A stretch of DNA of 8,945 nt, from NCBI GenBank assembly GCA_964403015.1, contig CAYOEJ010000055.1, forward strand, positions 1-8,945. The letters are read 5' to 3'. The DNA comes from CAYOEJ01 sp964403015 (GTDB lineage: Bacteria > Actinomycetota > Actinomycetes > Actinomycetales > Actinomycetaceae). A program made the translations under genes and the position numbers. This document shows, in pieces, positions 1 to 5,878 of this stretch; positions within the stretch are counted from its first letter, which is position 1; each line of letters starts with the position of its first letter. A model generated the notes under the pieces. The model saw only the letters and a program-made list of their open reading frames with translations, was not told the origin of the DNA and searched no databases.

Positions 1-624
1 CCTCGTGTCGCGACGTGCGATACCGTCGTCGTCGAACAACGCCACTCACGCAAGCCGGCGCTTCTAGCAATTGCTTTCGTCGCGGCGTTCAGCCTCGTGT
101 TCACGGGACTGTGGGTGGCCGTCGGACTCATCGGATGGGTGGTTGGCGATGCCCGCCAGCTCCTGTCCATCATCGGCGGAGTCCTGCTCATTCTCCTCGG
201 CCTTCACCTTGCTGGCCTCATCAGGATTCCGATTCTCGATCGGGTGATGACGCCATCTATCGTGCACGGCGACGACGAGGGGCCAAGCTATCGTCGGTCT
301 GTTTTGCTCGGATTGTCGTTCGGTGCGGGCTGGACGCCGTGTATCGGTCCGATTCTGGGCGGAGTGCTGGGATTGACGACGACGAAGGGCAGCGTCGGCG
401 AAGGTTTCCTCCTGCTCGTCGTGTTCTGCTTGGGGCTTGGCGTGCCTTTCGTCTTGTCGGCGATTGCGGCGGACAAGGTGTTCAACTCCCTCAATGGCAT
501 CAAGCGACACTACAAACTTATTGAACTGATCCTCGGCCTTGCCCTTGTGGCCGTTGGATTCCTCATGCTCTCGGGCTTGCTTGAACGGCTTGCTCTCTAC
601 CTCCCAGTGATTGAGGGACTATGA
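1..624 (+). CDS. ccdA: Cytochrome c biogenesis protein CcdA (DsbD-type membrane electron carrier), 5' truncated
   Basis: The frame is open from the first base and gives 207 codons before TGA, so the start lies upstream of the window. CcdA is a polytopic membrane protein that carries electrons from cytoplasmic thioredoxin to an outward-facing thioredoxin-like protein, keeping apocytochrome c thiols reduced. Visible evidence is a chain of hydrophobic helices (about residues 20-45, 52-72, 100-125, 133-155, 173-193) and the family signature GWTPCIGP with the second redox cysteine at residue 114. The first conserved cysteine, normally in an SPCVLP-type motif near the N-terminus, is missing because of the truncation; CcdA proteins are usually about 240-260 residues, so perhaps 40-60 are absent. 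The GTG at 97 is not a credible start because it sits inside a membrane helix. The stop overlaps the resB start in ATGA (621-624), which supports one operon. Confidence 0.9.
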   Translation, partial: PRVATCDTVVVEQRHSRKPALLAIAFVAAFSLVFTGLWVAVGLIGWVVGDARQLLSIIGGVLLILLGLHLAGLIRIPILDRVMTPSIVHGDDEGPSYRRSVLLGLSFGAGWTPCIGPILGGVLGLTTTKGSVGEGFLLLVVFCLGLGVPFVLSAIAADKVFNSLNGIKRHYKLIELILGLALVAVGFLMLSGLLERLALYLPVIEGL

Positions 625-2042
625 CAACGGTAACTAGCGCTCCGGAAATTGATCACTACGAAGAGGATATTTCTCCTTCGTACGTTTTCAAGCGGATTTA
701 TGCCTTCTTCTACAACAAGACCGTGGGCGTCATCCTGATTCTCGCCATGGCGATCATGGCGTTCTTTGGAACGATGATCATGCAGGCTCCGGCTGGCGTG
801 TTTGATGATCCGACGACGGCCGAACAGTGGCTGGAAACCGCCCGACAAAGGTATGGCGGATGGACGGGAATCCTTGACTTCCTTGGGTTCTTCCACATCT
901 ACTCGTCGGCGCTGTTCCTCATCATTTGTGCGATGCTCGCACTGTCCATCATCGCCTGCACAACGCACCGACTGCCCGTGCTGTGGAAGGCCGCCATGCA
1001 TCCGCGCGTGCATGTTTCGGACAACTTCCACCGTCATGCCCAGAACCGAACTGAGGTTCTTCTCGAGGACGTGGGTGGCACCCCGGAAGCGGCATTCCAT
1101 CAGGCAACAGGGGTACTCAAGGGCAAGCGCTGGCGGATCCTCCACGATGACAGGCACGAGAACTCTGCTTATGCAGACAAGAATCGCTTCGGCCCGTTCG
1201 GTACCGCTCTTGCACACGCGTCCTTCGTGTTGATGATGGGTGCCTTCGTACTCACCAACACGGCGGCGGTGGAGCACTACATTCCGATCGTCGTTGGCAC
1301 CACGGAAGAAGTTCCTGACACCACGATGACCGTGACCGCGCAATCCTTCCAAGATACGTACAACGAGGACGGTCGGCCCATCGACTACGTCTCGCACCTG
1401 ATTGTGCACGACGACGGAACCCAGGTTGGCGAGCAGGATGTGCGGGTGAACTCGCCGCTCGGTTACGACGGATACAGGTTCCACCAGACGTCCTACGGCA
1501 TTGCGGCTGTCATGACCGTGACGAATCCCGCGGGGGAGTCCACGTCCGAATCCGTACCACTTCAGTGGACCTCGAACGACGGCACGAACTCGATCGGCCG
1601 CCTCAGCCTGCCCGGGATGGAGGCCTATGACATTTTGGTGGTCACCCCGGCTTCTGGTCGTGCGGACTCCGCCATCCCACCTGGGTCTGCCATGCTCGAG
1701 ATCTATCCGGCAACCTCAAATCAGCCCCTTACGGTACAGCGGCTTCCGCAGGGCGATGAGGTTCAAGCTGAGGGCTATACGTTCACCTTCGAACGCGAGG
1801 CCCAGTACACCGGCATCACAGCGCGAAAGGATCCTGCCGCCATTCTCATGTGGATCTCCGCGGTTCTCCTCGTGGCCGGCATGTGGATGACGTTCGGTTT
1901 CCCGCACCGCAGACTCTGGATTCGCGCCGACGACGGCGGTCTGCACATCTCATCCGTTGATAAACACGATGCAATCTATGAGCGTGAGTATCGCCGACTA
2001 GTTGCAGAAATCTCCAATAAGGAAGGTGAAGAGCATGCTTGA
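621..2042 (+). CDS. resB: Cytochrome c biogenesis protein ResB (System II)
   Basis: This 473-residue protein is the ResB/Ccs1 half of the System II heme handling and cytochrome c synthetase complex in the cytoplasmic membrane. Four membrane segments are visible at about residues 35-57, 93-116, 195-214 and 405-427. A large hydrophilic domain (about 215-400) lies between helices 3 and 4, as expected for the outward-facing ResB domain. Family-like segments include FGPFGTALAHASF around helix 3, with a histidine at 199 that may be a heme ligand by analogy, and VNSPLGYDGYRFHQTSYG at about 277-293. The length is somewhat below typical actinobacterial ResB (roughly 500-550), mostly through a short N-terminus and C-tail. 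The ATG shares ATGA with the ccdA stop, and a GAGGG at 613-617 is only three bases away, so translation by coupling is likely. The 3' end overlaps ccsB by 8 bases. Confidence 0.95.
   Translation: MTTVTSAPEIDHYEEDISPSYVFKRIYAFFYNKTVGVILILAMAIMAFFGTMIMQAPAGVFDDPTTAEQWLETARQRYGGWTGILDFLGFFHIYSSALFLIICAMLALSIIACTTHRLPVLWKAAMHPRVHVSDNFHRHAQNRTEVLLEDVGGTPEAAFHQATGVLKGKRWRILHDDRHENSAYADKNRFGPFGTALAHASFVLMMGAFVLTNTAAVEHYIPIVVGTTEEVPDTTMTVTAQSFQDTYNEDGRPIDYVSHLIVHDDGTQVGEQDVRVNSPLGYDGYRFHQTSYGIAAVMTVTNPAGESTSESVPLQWTSNDGTNSIGRLSLPGMEAYDILVVTPASGRADSAIPPGSAMLEIYPATSNQPLTVQRLPQGDEVQAEGYTFTFEREAQYTGITARKDPAAILMWISAVLLVAGMWMTFGFPHRRLWIRADDGGLHISSVDKHDAIYEREYRRLVAEISNKEGEEHA
2019..2026 (+). promoter_or_regulatory. 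Ribosome binding site deciding the ccsB start
   Basis: AAGGAAGG lies inside the 3' end of resB, 8 bases before ATG 2035. It favours that start over the in-frame TTG at 2002, which has no comparable site. Confidence 0.65.
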
Positions 2043-2994
2043 GACTATTGAGTACCTCTTGCTCGGAGCGCTGATATTCACCGCGCTCGCACTGATTAGC
2101 GACCTCGTCTTCGTTACGTCGAAGAGTTACGCGGTTCGCAAGCAACCCGCGGCACGCACGCGTACCCGCACGCCGGTGACGGTTGGCGGACCAGCCAGCG
2201 GCGATGGCGTTGCGGACGACGCCGGAGTTGCAGCCAACGACGTTGACGAGCGTCGCGAAGCACGGCAGTCTGCTTCGAGCCGGTCCCTAAGCTGGTATGG
2301 CACGGCTTTCGCAGTGGTTTCGTTCCTGCTTGTCACGGCCTATCTCATTGCTCGTATGAGCCTGACCGGCCACGGCCCGTTCGCCAACCAGCACGAATTT
2401 GCCGTCTCGTTTATCTGGGGTATTGCTCTGGCTAGCCTCTACTTCCAGTGGCGCTACCGCGTTCGCATGCTCTCGCTCATTGTCTACCCCGTGATCATTG
2501 CGATGATGGTGTATGCACTGAGCTTGGACACCGGAATCGACCCGCTTGTCCCCGCCCTGCAAAATAACCTCATGCTTACCCTGCACGTGGGCTTTGCAAT
2601 CTTTGCCTATGGCGCTGCGTGTGTTTCCTTCGGTGGCGCGGTCCTCTTCCTTCTCCACGATTCAATCTCGAAGAAGATCCGCCGCATGCCGTCAAAGGAT
2701 CTCTTGGACGAAATCGGCTACAAGGCAGCCGTGATCACGTTCCCGGCACTGACCATCATGATCTTGCTCGGTGCTGTGTGGGCAGATACTGCATGGGGCC
2801 GTTACTGGGGCTGGGATCCCAAGGAAACAGCCGCGTTCGTAACCTGGCTGCTCTACGGCGCATACCTGCATGCTCGCGTTGTGCGAGACTGGCGTGGTAA
2901 GAAGGCCGCATGGCTGTTGATCATCGGATTTGCATCTGTACTCTTTGCCTACTTTGGTAACCACTTCTTTGGAGGACTTCACTCGTATGGCTGA
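2035..2994 (+). CDS. ccsB: Cytochrome c biogenesis protein CcsB (CcsA/ResC family, WWD-domain heme handling protein)
   Basis: The product has 319 residues from the chosen ATG and is the multi-helix partner of ResB that exports and presents heme for attachment to apocytochrome c. The tryptophan-rich WWD signature is clear: W254-G-R-Y-W258-G-W260-D261-P-K-E. Conserved histidine regions are also visible: GPFANQHEF at about 114-122, LTLHVGF with H184, and the C-terminal GLHSYG with H315. About eight hydrophobic segments are present. A TTG at 2002 would add 11 residues, but ATG 2035 is preferred because AAGGAAGG at 2019-2026 sits 8 bases upstream and the protein then begins with the expected first helix. 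The frame overlaps resB by 8 bases. Residues about 36-84, between helices 1 and 2, form a hydrophilic Ala/Arg/Asp/Gly-rich linker that looks low in complexity. Confidence 0.95.
   Translation: MLETIEYLLLGALIFTALALISDLVFVTSKSYAVRKQPAARTRTRTPVTVGGPASGDGVADDAGVAANDVDERREARQSASSRSLSWYGTAFAVVSFLLVTAYLIARMSLTGHGPFANQHEFAVSFIWGIALASLYFQWRYRVRMLSLIVYPVIIAMMVYALSLDTGIDPLVPALQNNLMLTLHVGFAIFAYGAACVSFGGAVLFLLHDSISKKIRRMPSKDLLDEIGYKAAVITFPALTIMILLGAVWADTAWGRYWGWDPKETAAFVTWLLYGAYLHARVVRDWRGKKAAWLLIIGFASVLFAYFGNHFFGGLHSYG
2971..2976 (+). promoter_or_regulatory. Ribosome binding site for the TlpA-like gene, inside ccsB
   Basis: GGAGGA sits 10 bases upstream of ATG 2987 and within the last codons of ccsB (Phe-Gly-Gly-Leu-His). 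It supports a start that overlaps the ccsB stop by 8 bases. The next in-frame ATG at 2996 would be 19 bases away, which is too far. Confidence 0.6.
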
Positions 2995-3427
2995 TATGCA
3001 ATGGAGGGATCGGATCCGGGATTCGAAACTCGGTAACGTCGCNNNNNNNNNNNNNNNNNNNNNNNNNNNNNNNNNNNNNNNNNNNNNNNNNNNNNNNNNN
3101 NNNNNNNNNNNNNNNNNNNNNNNNNNNNNNNNNNNNNNNNNNGCCGAGGTTCCGGACATGCAGCAGGTACAGGATGAATACGGCGAGGACGTGAAGATCC
3201 TGTCTATCTGGGTCAACGAGCCGGCCGATCGCGTGGAGCAATTCACCGAGCAACTCGGGCTTTCATACACGCATATCGTGGACGCCAGCACCGAGATCTC
3301 TGCCTCGTACCGCACCATGGGTATCCCGGCGCACTATTTCATCAGCTCTGACGGGACGATCGAATCGATCCACGTTGGGGGCCTGAGCAAGGCGCAGATG
3401 GAAGACAAGATCCAGGCGCTTAACTAA
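2987..3427 (+). CDS. TlpA/ResA-like thiol-disulfide oxidoreductase, interrupted by an assembly gap
   Basis: Two parts flank 100 N. The 5' part (2987-3042) encodes a basic N-terminus, MADMQWRDRIRDSKLGNVA, starting inside ccsB. The 3' part (3143-3427) encodes 94 residues that fit the C-terminal two thirds of a TlpA/ResA-type thioredoxin fold. AEVPDM matches the helix right after the WCxxC motif, DVKILSIWV is a central strand, GIPAHYFISSDG holds the predicted cis-proline loop, and a short terminal helix follows. By family and position it would reduce apocytochrome c cysteines, using electrons from CcdA. The catalytic WCxxC and any membrane anchor or signal peptide would lie in the gap, so activity and location cannot be read. 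The two parts share a frame across exactly 100 N, but 100 N is a common placeholder, so the true length is unknown. The TlpA family call is firm; joining both parts into one gene is inference. Confidence 0.8.
   Translation: MADMQWRDRIRDSKLGNVXXXXXXXXXXXXXXXXXXXXXXXXXXXXXXXXXXAEVPDMQQVQDEYGEDVKILSIWVNEPADRVEQFTEQLGLSYTHIVDASTEISASYRTMGIPAHYFISSDGTIESIHVGGLSKAQMEDKIQALN
3043..3142. other. Assembly gap of 100 N
   Basis: A run of exactly 100 undetermined bases. A round 100 is a usual scaffold placeholder, so the true distance is uncertain and adjacency of the two flanks is a scaffolding claim. It removes the active-site region of the TlpA-like gene. Confidence 0.99.
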
Positions 3428-3452
3428 CCACTCAACTATCCCCGTAGTAAAA

Positions 3453-3487
3453 CAATGAGGGAGCGGCAGATTGCCGCTCCCTCATTG
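3453..3487 (-). terminator. Strong intrinsic terminator for nhaA, possibly acting on both converging transcripts
   Basis: A perfect 16-bp inverted repeat (arms 3453-3468 and 3472-3487, CAATGAGGGAGCGGCA and its complement) surrounds a 3-base GAT loop. Read on the minus strand, the hairpin is followed at once by TTTTACTAC (from 3452 downward), a short U-tract. It starts 6 bases after the nhaA stop. Read on the plus strand it lies 25 bases past the TlpA-like stop but is followed by ATATCGC, without a U-run, so termination in that direction would rely on the stem alone. Confidence 0.85.
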
Positions 3488-3493
3488 ATATCG

Positions 3494-4873
3494 CTACTGC
3501 CTCGCGGGATCGTGCGGGGCGCGGTCGAAGGCGTCGGGGACGCCGTCGGCGTCGGTATCGGAAATCTCCTCCTCGCGAATGCGCTTGTAAGCACGGTTGC
3601 GAGGAACCAGAATCATCGCTGCGCATATCGCTGCGAGAACGGAGGCAAGGAGGATGCCCACCTTGGCGTCGTCGTTAAATGCGGAGCCAAGACCAAAGGA
3701 CAGTTCGCCCACGAGCAGCGAGACGGTAAAGCCGATACCTGCGAGGAGGCCAACGCCAACGAGGTCGATCCACTTGATTTCGTCATCGAGATCGGCGCGG
3801 GTGAACTTGGTGACCAGGAACGTGGCGAGCGCGATGCCGATAGGCTTGCCGAGAACCAAACCGGCGATGATGCCAATCGCCACCTGCGAGGTAATTGCGT
3901 CGAGCAGGCCGTCAAAGCCGCCCACGGCAACGCCCGCAGAGAAGAAGGCGAACACCGGAACTGCGAAGCCCGAGGAAAGTGGGCGGTAGGCGTGCTCGAA
4001 AGAGGTGGTGAGGCCCGGCTGGTCATCGTCGCGGATGTCAGCTTCGACATCCTTCTTCAGGCGTACCGGGACGAGGAAGCCGAGTAGTACGCCAGCGATC
4101 GTGGCGTGAATGCCGGACTCGTGAAGCAGTGCCCACGCAACGATGGCGATTGGAAGGAGAATGACCCAAGGCGCCCAATCGTTACGGGCAAACCACCGTT
4201 GGTAGCGCTGGACGATGAAGCCGTAGAGAGCTAGCGGGATAAGGAATAGCCCCAAAGCAAGAAGGTTTACGGACTCGGTGTAGAACACGGCGATGATCGT
4301 GATGGCGATAAGATCGTCGACTACTGCCAAGGTCAGCAGGAAGAGTCGCAGCGGGCTGGGTAGGTGCGAGCCAATGATGGCGAGTACTGCCACGGCGAAA
4401 GCAATGTCAGTTGCGGTTGGGATAGCCCACCCGTTGATGGTTTCTGATCCCCAGTTGATGGCCGCATAGATTGCGGCAGGAACGATAACGCCGCCAGCAG
4501 CGGCAACGACCGGAACCATGGCACGTTTGGGGCTTCGCAGATCGCCCGTGACGAACTCCTGCTTGAGCTCGAGGCCCACAAGGAAGAAGAAGATCGCGAG
4601 TAGGCCGTCTGCCGCCCAGGTGCCGAGCGAGAGCTTGAGGTTGAGGGCCTCGATGCCGATTTCGAAATCTCGCAAGGAGAAGTAGGACTCTGCCCAGGGG
4701 GAGTTCGCCCAGATAATGGCGATGAGTGCCGCCACCATGAGCGCGATGCCGCCGGTTGTCTCTTTGCGGAGGATGGTGCCGATGCGAAGGTGTTCGCTGT
4801 AGCTGCCGTGAGAGAGCACGTCGTCATTGCTGTGCTGCGTGGTCATAAAGATCCCGTCGATGTATGCGGACAT
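3494..4873 (-). CDS. nhaA: Na+/H+ antiporter NhaA with an aspartate-rich C-terminal tail
   Basis: This 459-residue membrane protein exchanges external H+ for internal Na+ or Li+, for sodium and pH homeostasis. Diagnostic residues are present: IPTATDIAF (T155, D156, matching E. coli T132/D133), LAVVDDLIAITIIAVFYT with the ion-binding aspartates D186-D187 (E. coli D163/D164), and GLVLGKPIGI with K343 (E. coli K300). Many hydrophobic helices run from about residue 40 to 425, consistent with the 12-helix fold. The start is uncertain: ATG at 4873 gives the length used here, and ATG at 4846 would remove nine residues. The conserved region only begins near residue 28, so homology does not decide. 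Residues 434-459 form an acidic tail with D439-x-D-x-D-G-x-x-D-x-x-D450 and P453, resembling a calcium-binding TSP3 repeat, which is unusual for NhaA. The gene stands alone, divergent from the methyltransferase gene and converging on the cytochrome operon. Confidence 0.95.
   Translation of the reverse strand: MSAYIDGIFMTTQHSNDDVLSHGSYSEHLRIGTILRKETTGGIALMVAALIAIIWANSPWAESYFSLRDFEIGIEALNLKLSLGTWAADGLLAIFFFLVGLELKQEFVTGDLRSPKRAMVPVVAAAGGVIVPAAIYAAINWGSETINGWAIPTATDIAFAVAVLAIIGSHLPSPLRLFLLTLAVVDDLIAITIIAVFYTESVNLLALGLFLIPLALYGFIVQRYQRWFARNDWAPWVILLPIAIVAWALLHESGIHATIAGVLLGFLVPVRLKKDVEADIRDDDQPGLTTSFEHAYRPLSSGFAVPVFAFFSAGVAVGGFDGLLDAITSQVAIGIIAGLVLGKPIGIALATFLVTKFTRADLDDEIKWIDLVGVGLLAGIGFTVSLLVGELSFGLGSAFNDDAKVGILLASVLAAICAAMILVPRNRAYKRIREEEISDTDADGVPDAFDRAPHDPARQ
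3515..3559 (-). other. TSP3/EF-loop-like aspartate motif in the NhaA C-tail
   Basis: This segment encodes residues 439-453, DTDADGVPDAFDRAP. Aspartates stand at positions 1, 3, 5, 9 and 12 of the loop, with glycine at 6 and proline at 15, the spacing of thrombospondin type 3 and related calcium loops (DxDxDGxxDxxDxxP). NhaA C-termini are cytoplasmic in characterised members, so calcium binding here is only a hypothesis. Confidence 0.6.
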
Positions 4874-4999
4874 TACATGCCGACCAGACTTCCCGGCTCA
4901 CCTCCGCCCAATAGTAGCGGAATCTTAAAGCCTGTGACCTTGGAGATACCTGTTCGTTACAAATTCGCTAATGTCGGTATCAGCCGTGACAATGGCAGC
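4874..4999. promoter_or_regulatory. Divergent intergenic region between nhaA and the methyltransferase gene
   Basis: These 126 bases must hold the control elements of both genes. On the minus strand GGAGGTGA (4905-4898) is a perfect Shine-Dalgarno sequence, but 24 bases from the nhaA ATG; GGGAAG (4894-4889) lies 15 bases from it. GGGAAG is 10 bases from an ATG (4878-4876) followed at once by TAA, and that TAA overlaps the nhaA ATG. TACTAT around 4911-4916 (minus strand) is a weak -10 candidate for nhaA with no good -35. On the plus strand, GACAAT (4988-4993) is a weak -10 candidate for the methyltransferase gene. None of these promoters is convincing alone. Confidence 0.4.
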
Positions 5000-5728
5000 A
5001 TGGAAAATCCATTTCTGAGCGCGGGGGCCTACACGGGTGCCTACGTGGATGTTCGGCCTGGCTACCCGGATGTCCTCGTCGAGAACGCCGTGCCAGTGGG
5101 CGCTTCGGTAGCCGACGTCGGGGCGGGCACCGGCAAGCTCACCGCGTCGCTGATGGAGCGCGCGGGCGAGACCTGGGCGGTCGAGCCGGCTGGAGACATG
5201 CGCGAAGCGTTTCGCACGGCGTTGCCGGATTTTCCAGCAGAGCGACTTTTGCCGACGACGGCGGAGTCCACCGGTCTTCCATCGGCAAGTCTGGATGTGG
5301 TCACCTACGGGCAGTGCTGGCACTGGCTCGATAGCGACGCGGCAAGCGCTGAAGCTGCCCGTATCTTGCGCGCTGATGGGCGCATCGCCATTTTCTTTAA
5401 CCAAATGGACGTCAGTATCCCTTGGGTCAAACGCCTCACGCGTATCATGCGCTCGGGGGACGTCCACCGATTCGACCGCGCCCCTGAACTTAGCTCCGCG
5501 TTCACTAAGCCCGCGCTAAGCGTCCACGAGTGGCTCGATCCGCTGTATCCGCAGCAGGTATTCAAGCTTGGAACAACGCGGGCGTCGTGGATTAGATCCA
5601 CTCCCGACAACCGCGCGAAGATGCGCGAGAATTTGCGGTGGTACCTGTATGAGCACCTCGGTTTCACCGATGATTCACCGATTCAGATTCCGTACCACAC
5701 CTACCTCTGGACCGCCGAGCTCCGCTAG
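5000..5728 (+). CDS. Class I SAM-dependent methyltransferase, substrate unknown
   Basis: The product has 242 residues from ATG 5000. The N-terminal YVDVRPGYP at about 15-23, the SAM-binding motif I VADVGAGTGKLT (37-48), the acidic end of strand 2 at AVEPAGDM (60-67) and GQCWHWLD (104-111) are typical of the cytoplasmic methyltransferase family related to YafE and yeast Crg1. In that family an FHW- or WHW-type motif follows strand 4. The C-terminal part (about 135-242) is a variable cap that should define the substrate, and I cannot name it. The frame stays open upstream to 4790, but that extension is antisense to nhaA and has no family match; starting at 5000 places the RPGYP motif where relatives have it. 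No purine-rich ribosome binding site precedes the ATG, so a leaderless mRNA is possible. It is probably monocistronic: divergent from nhaA and 150 bases from ilvD. Confidence 0.88.
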   Translation: MENPFLSAGAYTGAYVDVRPGYPDVLVENAVPVGASVADVGAGTGKLTASLMERAGETWAVEPAGDMREAFRTALPDFPAERLLPTTAESTGLPSASLDVVTYGQCWHWLDSDAASAEAARILRADGRIAIFFNQMDVSIPWVKRLTRIMRSGDVHRFDRAPELSSAFTKPALSVHEWLDPLYPQQVFKLGTTRASWIRSTPDNRAKMRENLRWYLYEHLGFTDDSPIQIPYHTYLWTAELR

Positions 5729-5878
5729 TAATCATTGCGCTGTCAGGCCGGCCAACCAGCCAGCCAACAGAGGGTAACGGGCGTGAGGTGACCGGCGTCG
5801 TCGTCCGGCAGGTGGGCGACTCTAGCGCTTAGTGGCAACGGGCGTAGAATACTTCGCAAGACCTGACAAGGAGATGAG
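5729..5878 (+). promoter_or_regulatory. ilvD upstream region with likely -10 element and ribosome binding site
   Basis: TAGAAT at 5845-5850 matches the -10 consensus in five of six bases and would start transcription about 22 bases before ilvD; no good -35 is seen at 16-18 bases upstream. AAGGAG at 5868-5873 is 5 bases from ATG 5879. If this promoter is used, the leader is too short for a T-box or peptide attenuator. Further upstream there are CCAGCCAAC-type short repeats near 5746-5767 and a 9-base direct repeat AACGGGCGT at 5776-5784 and 5837-5845, the second overlapping the -10. No convincing terminator for the methyltransferase gene is visible here. Confidence 0.55.

Noticed and set aside
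597..1484. Long open frame on the minus strand, 295 codons, antisense to resB
   Set aside because: Its product is Arg/His-rich with no domain or ribosome binding site; resB on the other strand has clear family features.
2930..2986. Upstream extension of the TlpA-like gene from a GTG-type start inside ccsB
   Set aside because: ATG 2987 has GGAGGA at the right distance; the extension has no signal peptide and overlaps conserved ccsB codons.
3455..4087. Long open frame on the + strand, 210 codons, antisense to nhaA
   Set aside because: The protein is highly charged, has no recognisable domain, and lies opposite the well-conserved NhaA C-terminal half; its start lies in the terminator stem.
4790..4999. 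70-residue N-terminal extension of the methyltransferase
   Set aside because: It overlaps the start of nhaA in antisense and adds no family sequence; the conserved region fits a start at 5000.
5729..5878. T-box or peptide attenuator in front of ilvD
   Set aside because: The space is 150 bases, there is no leader ORF rich in Ile/Val/Leu codons, and the likely promoter leaves only about 22 bases of leader.
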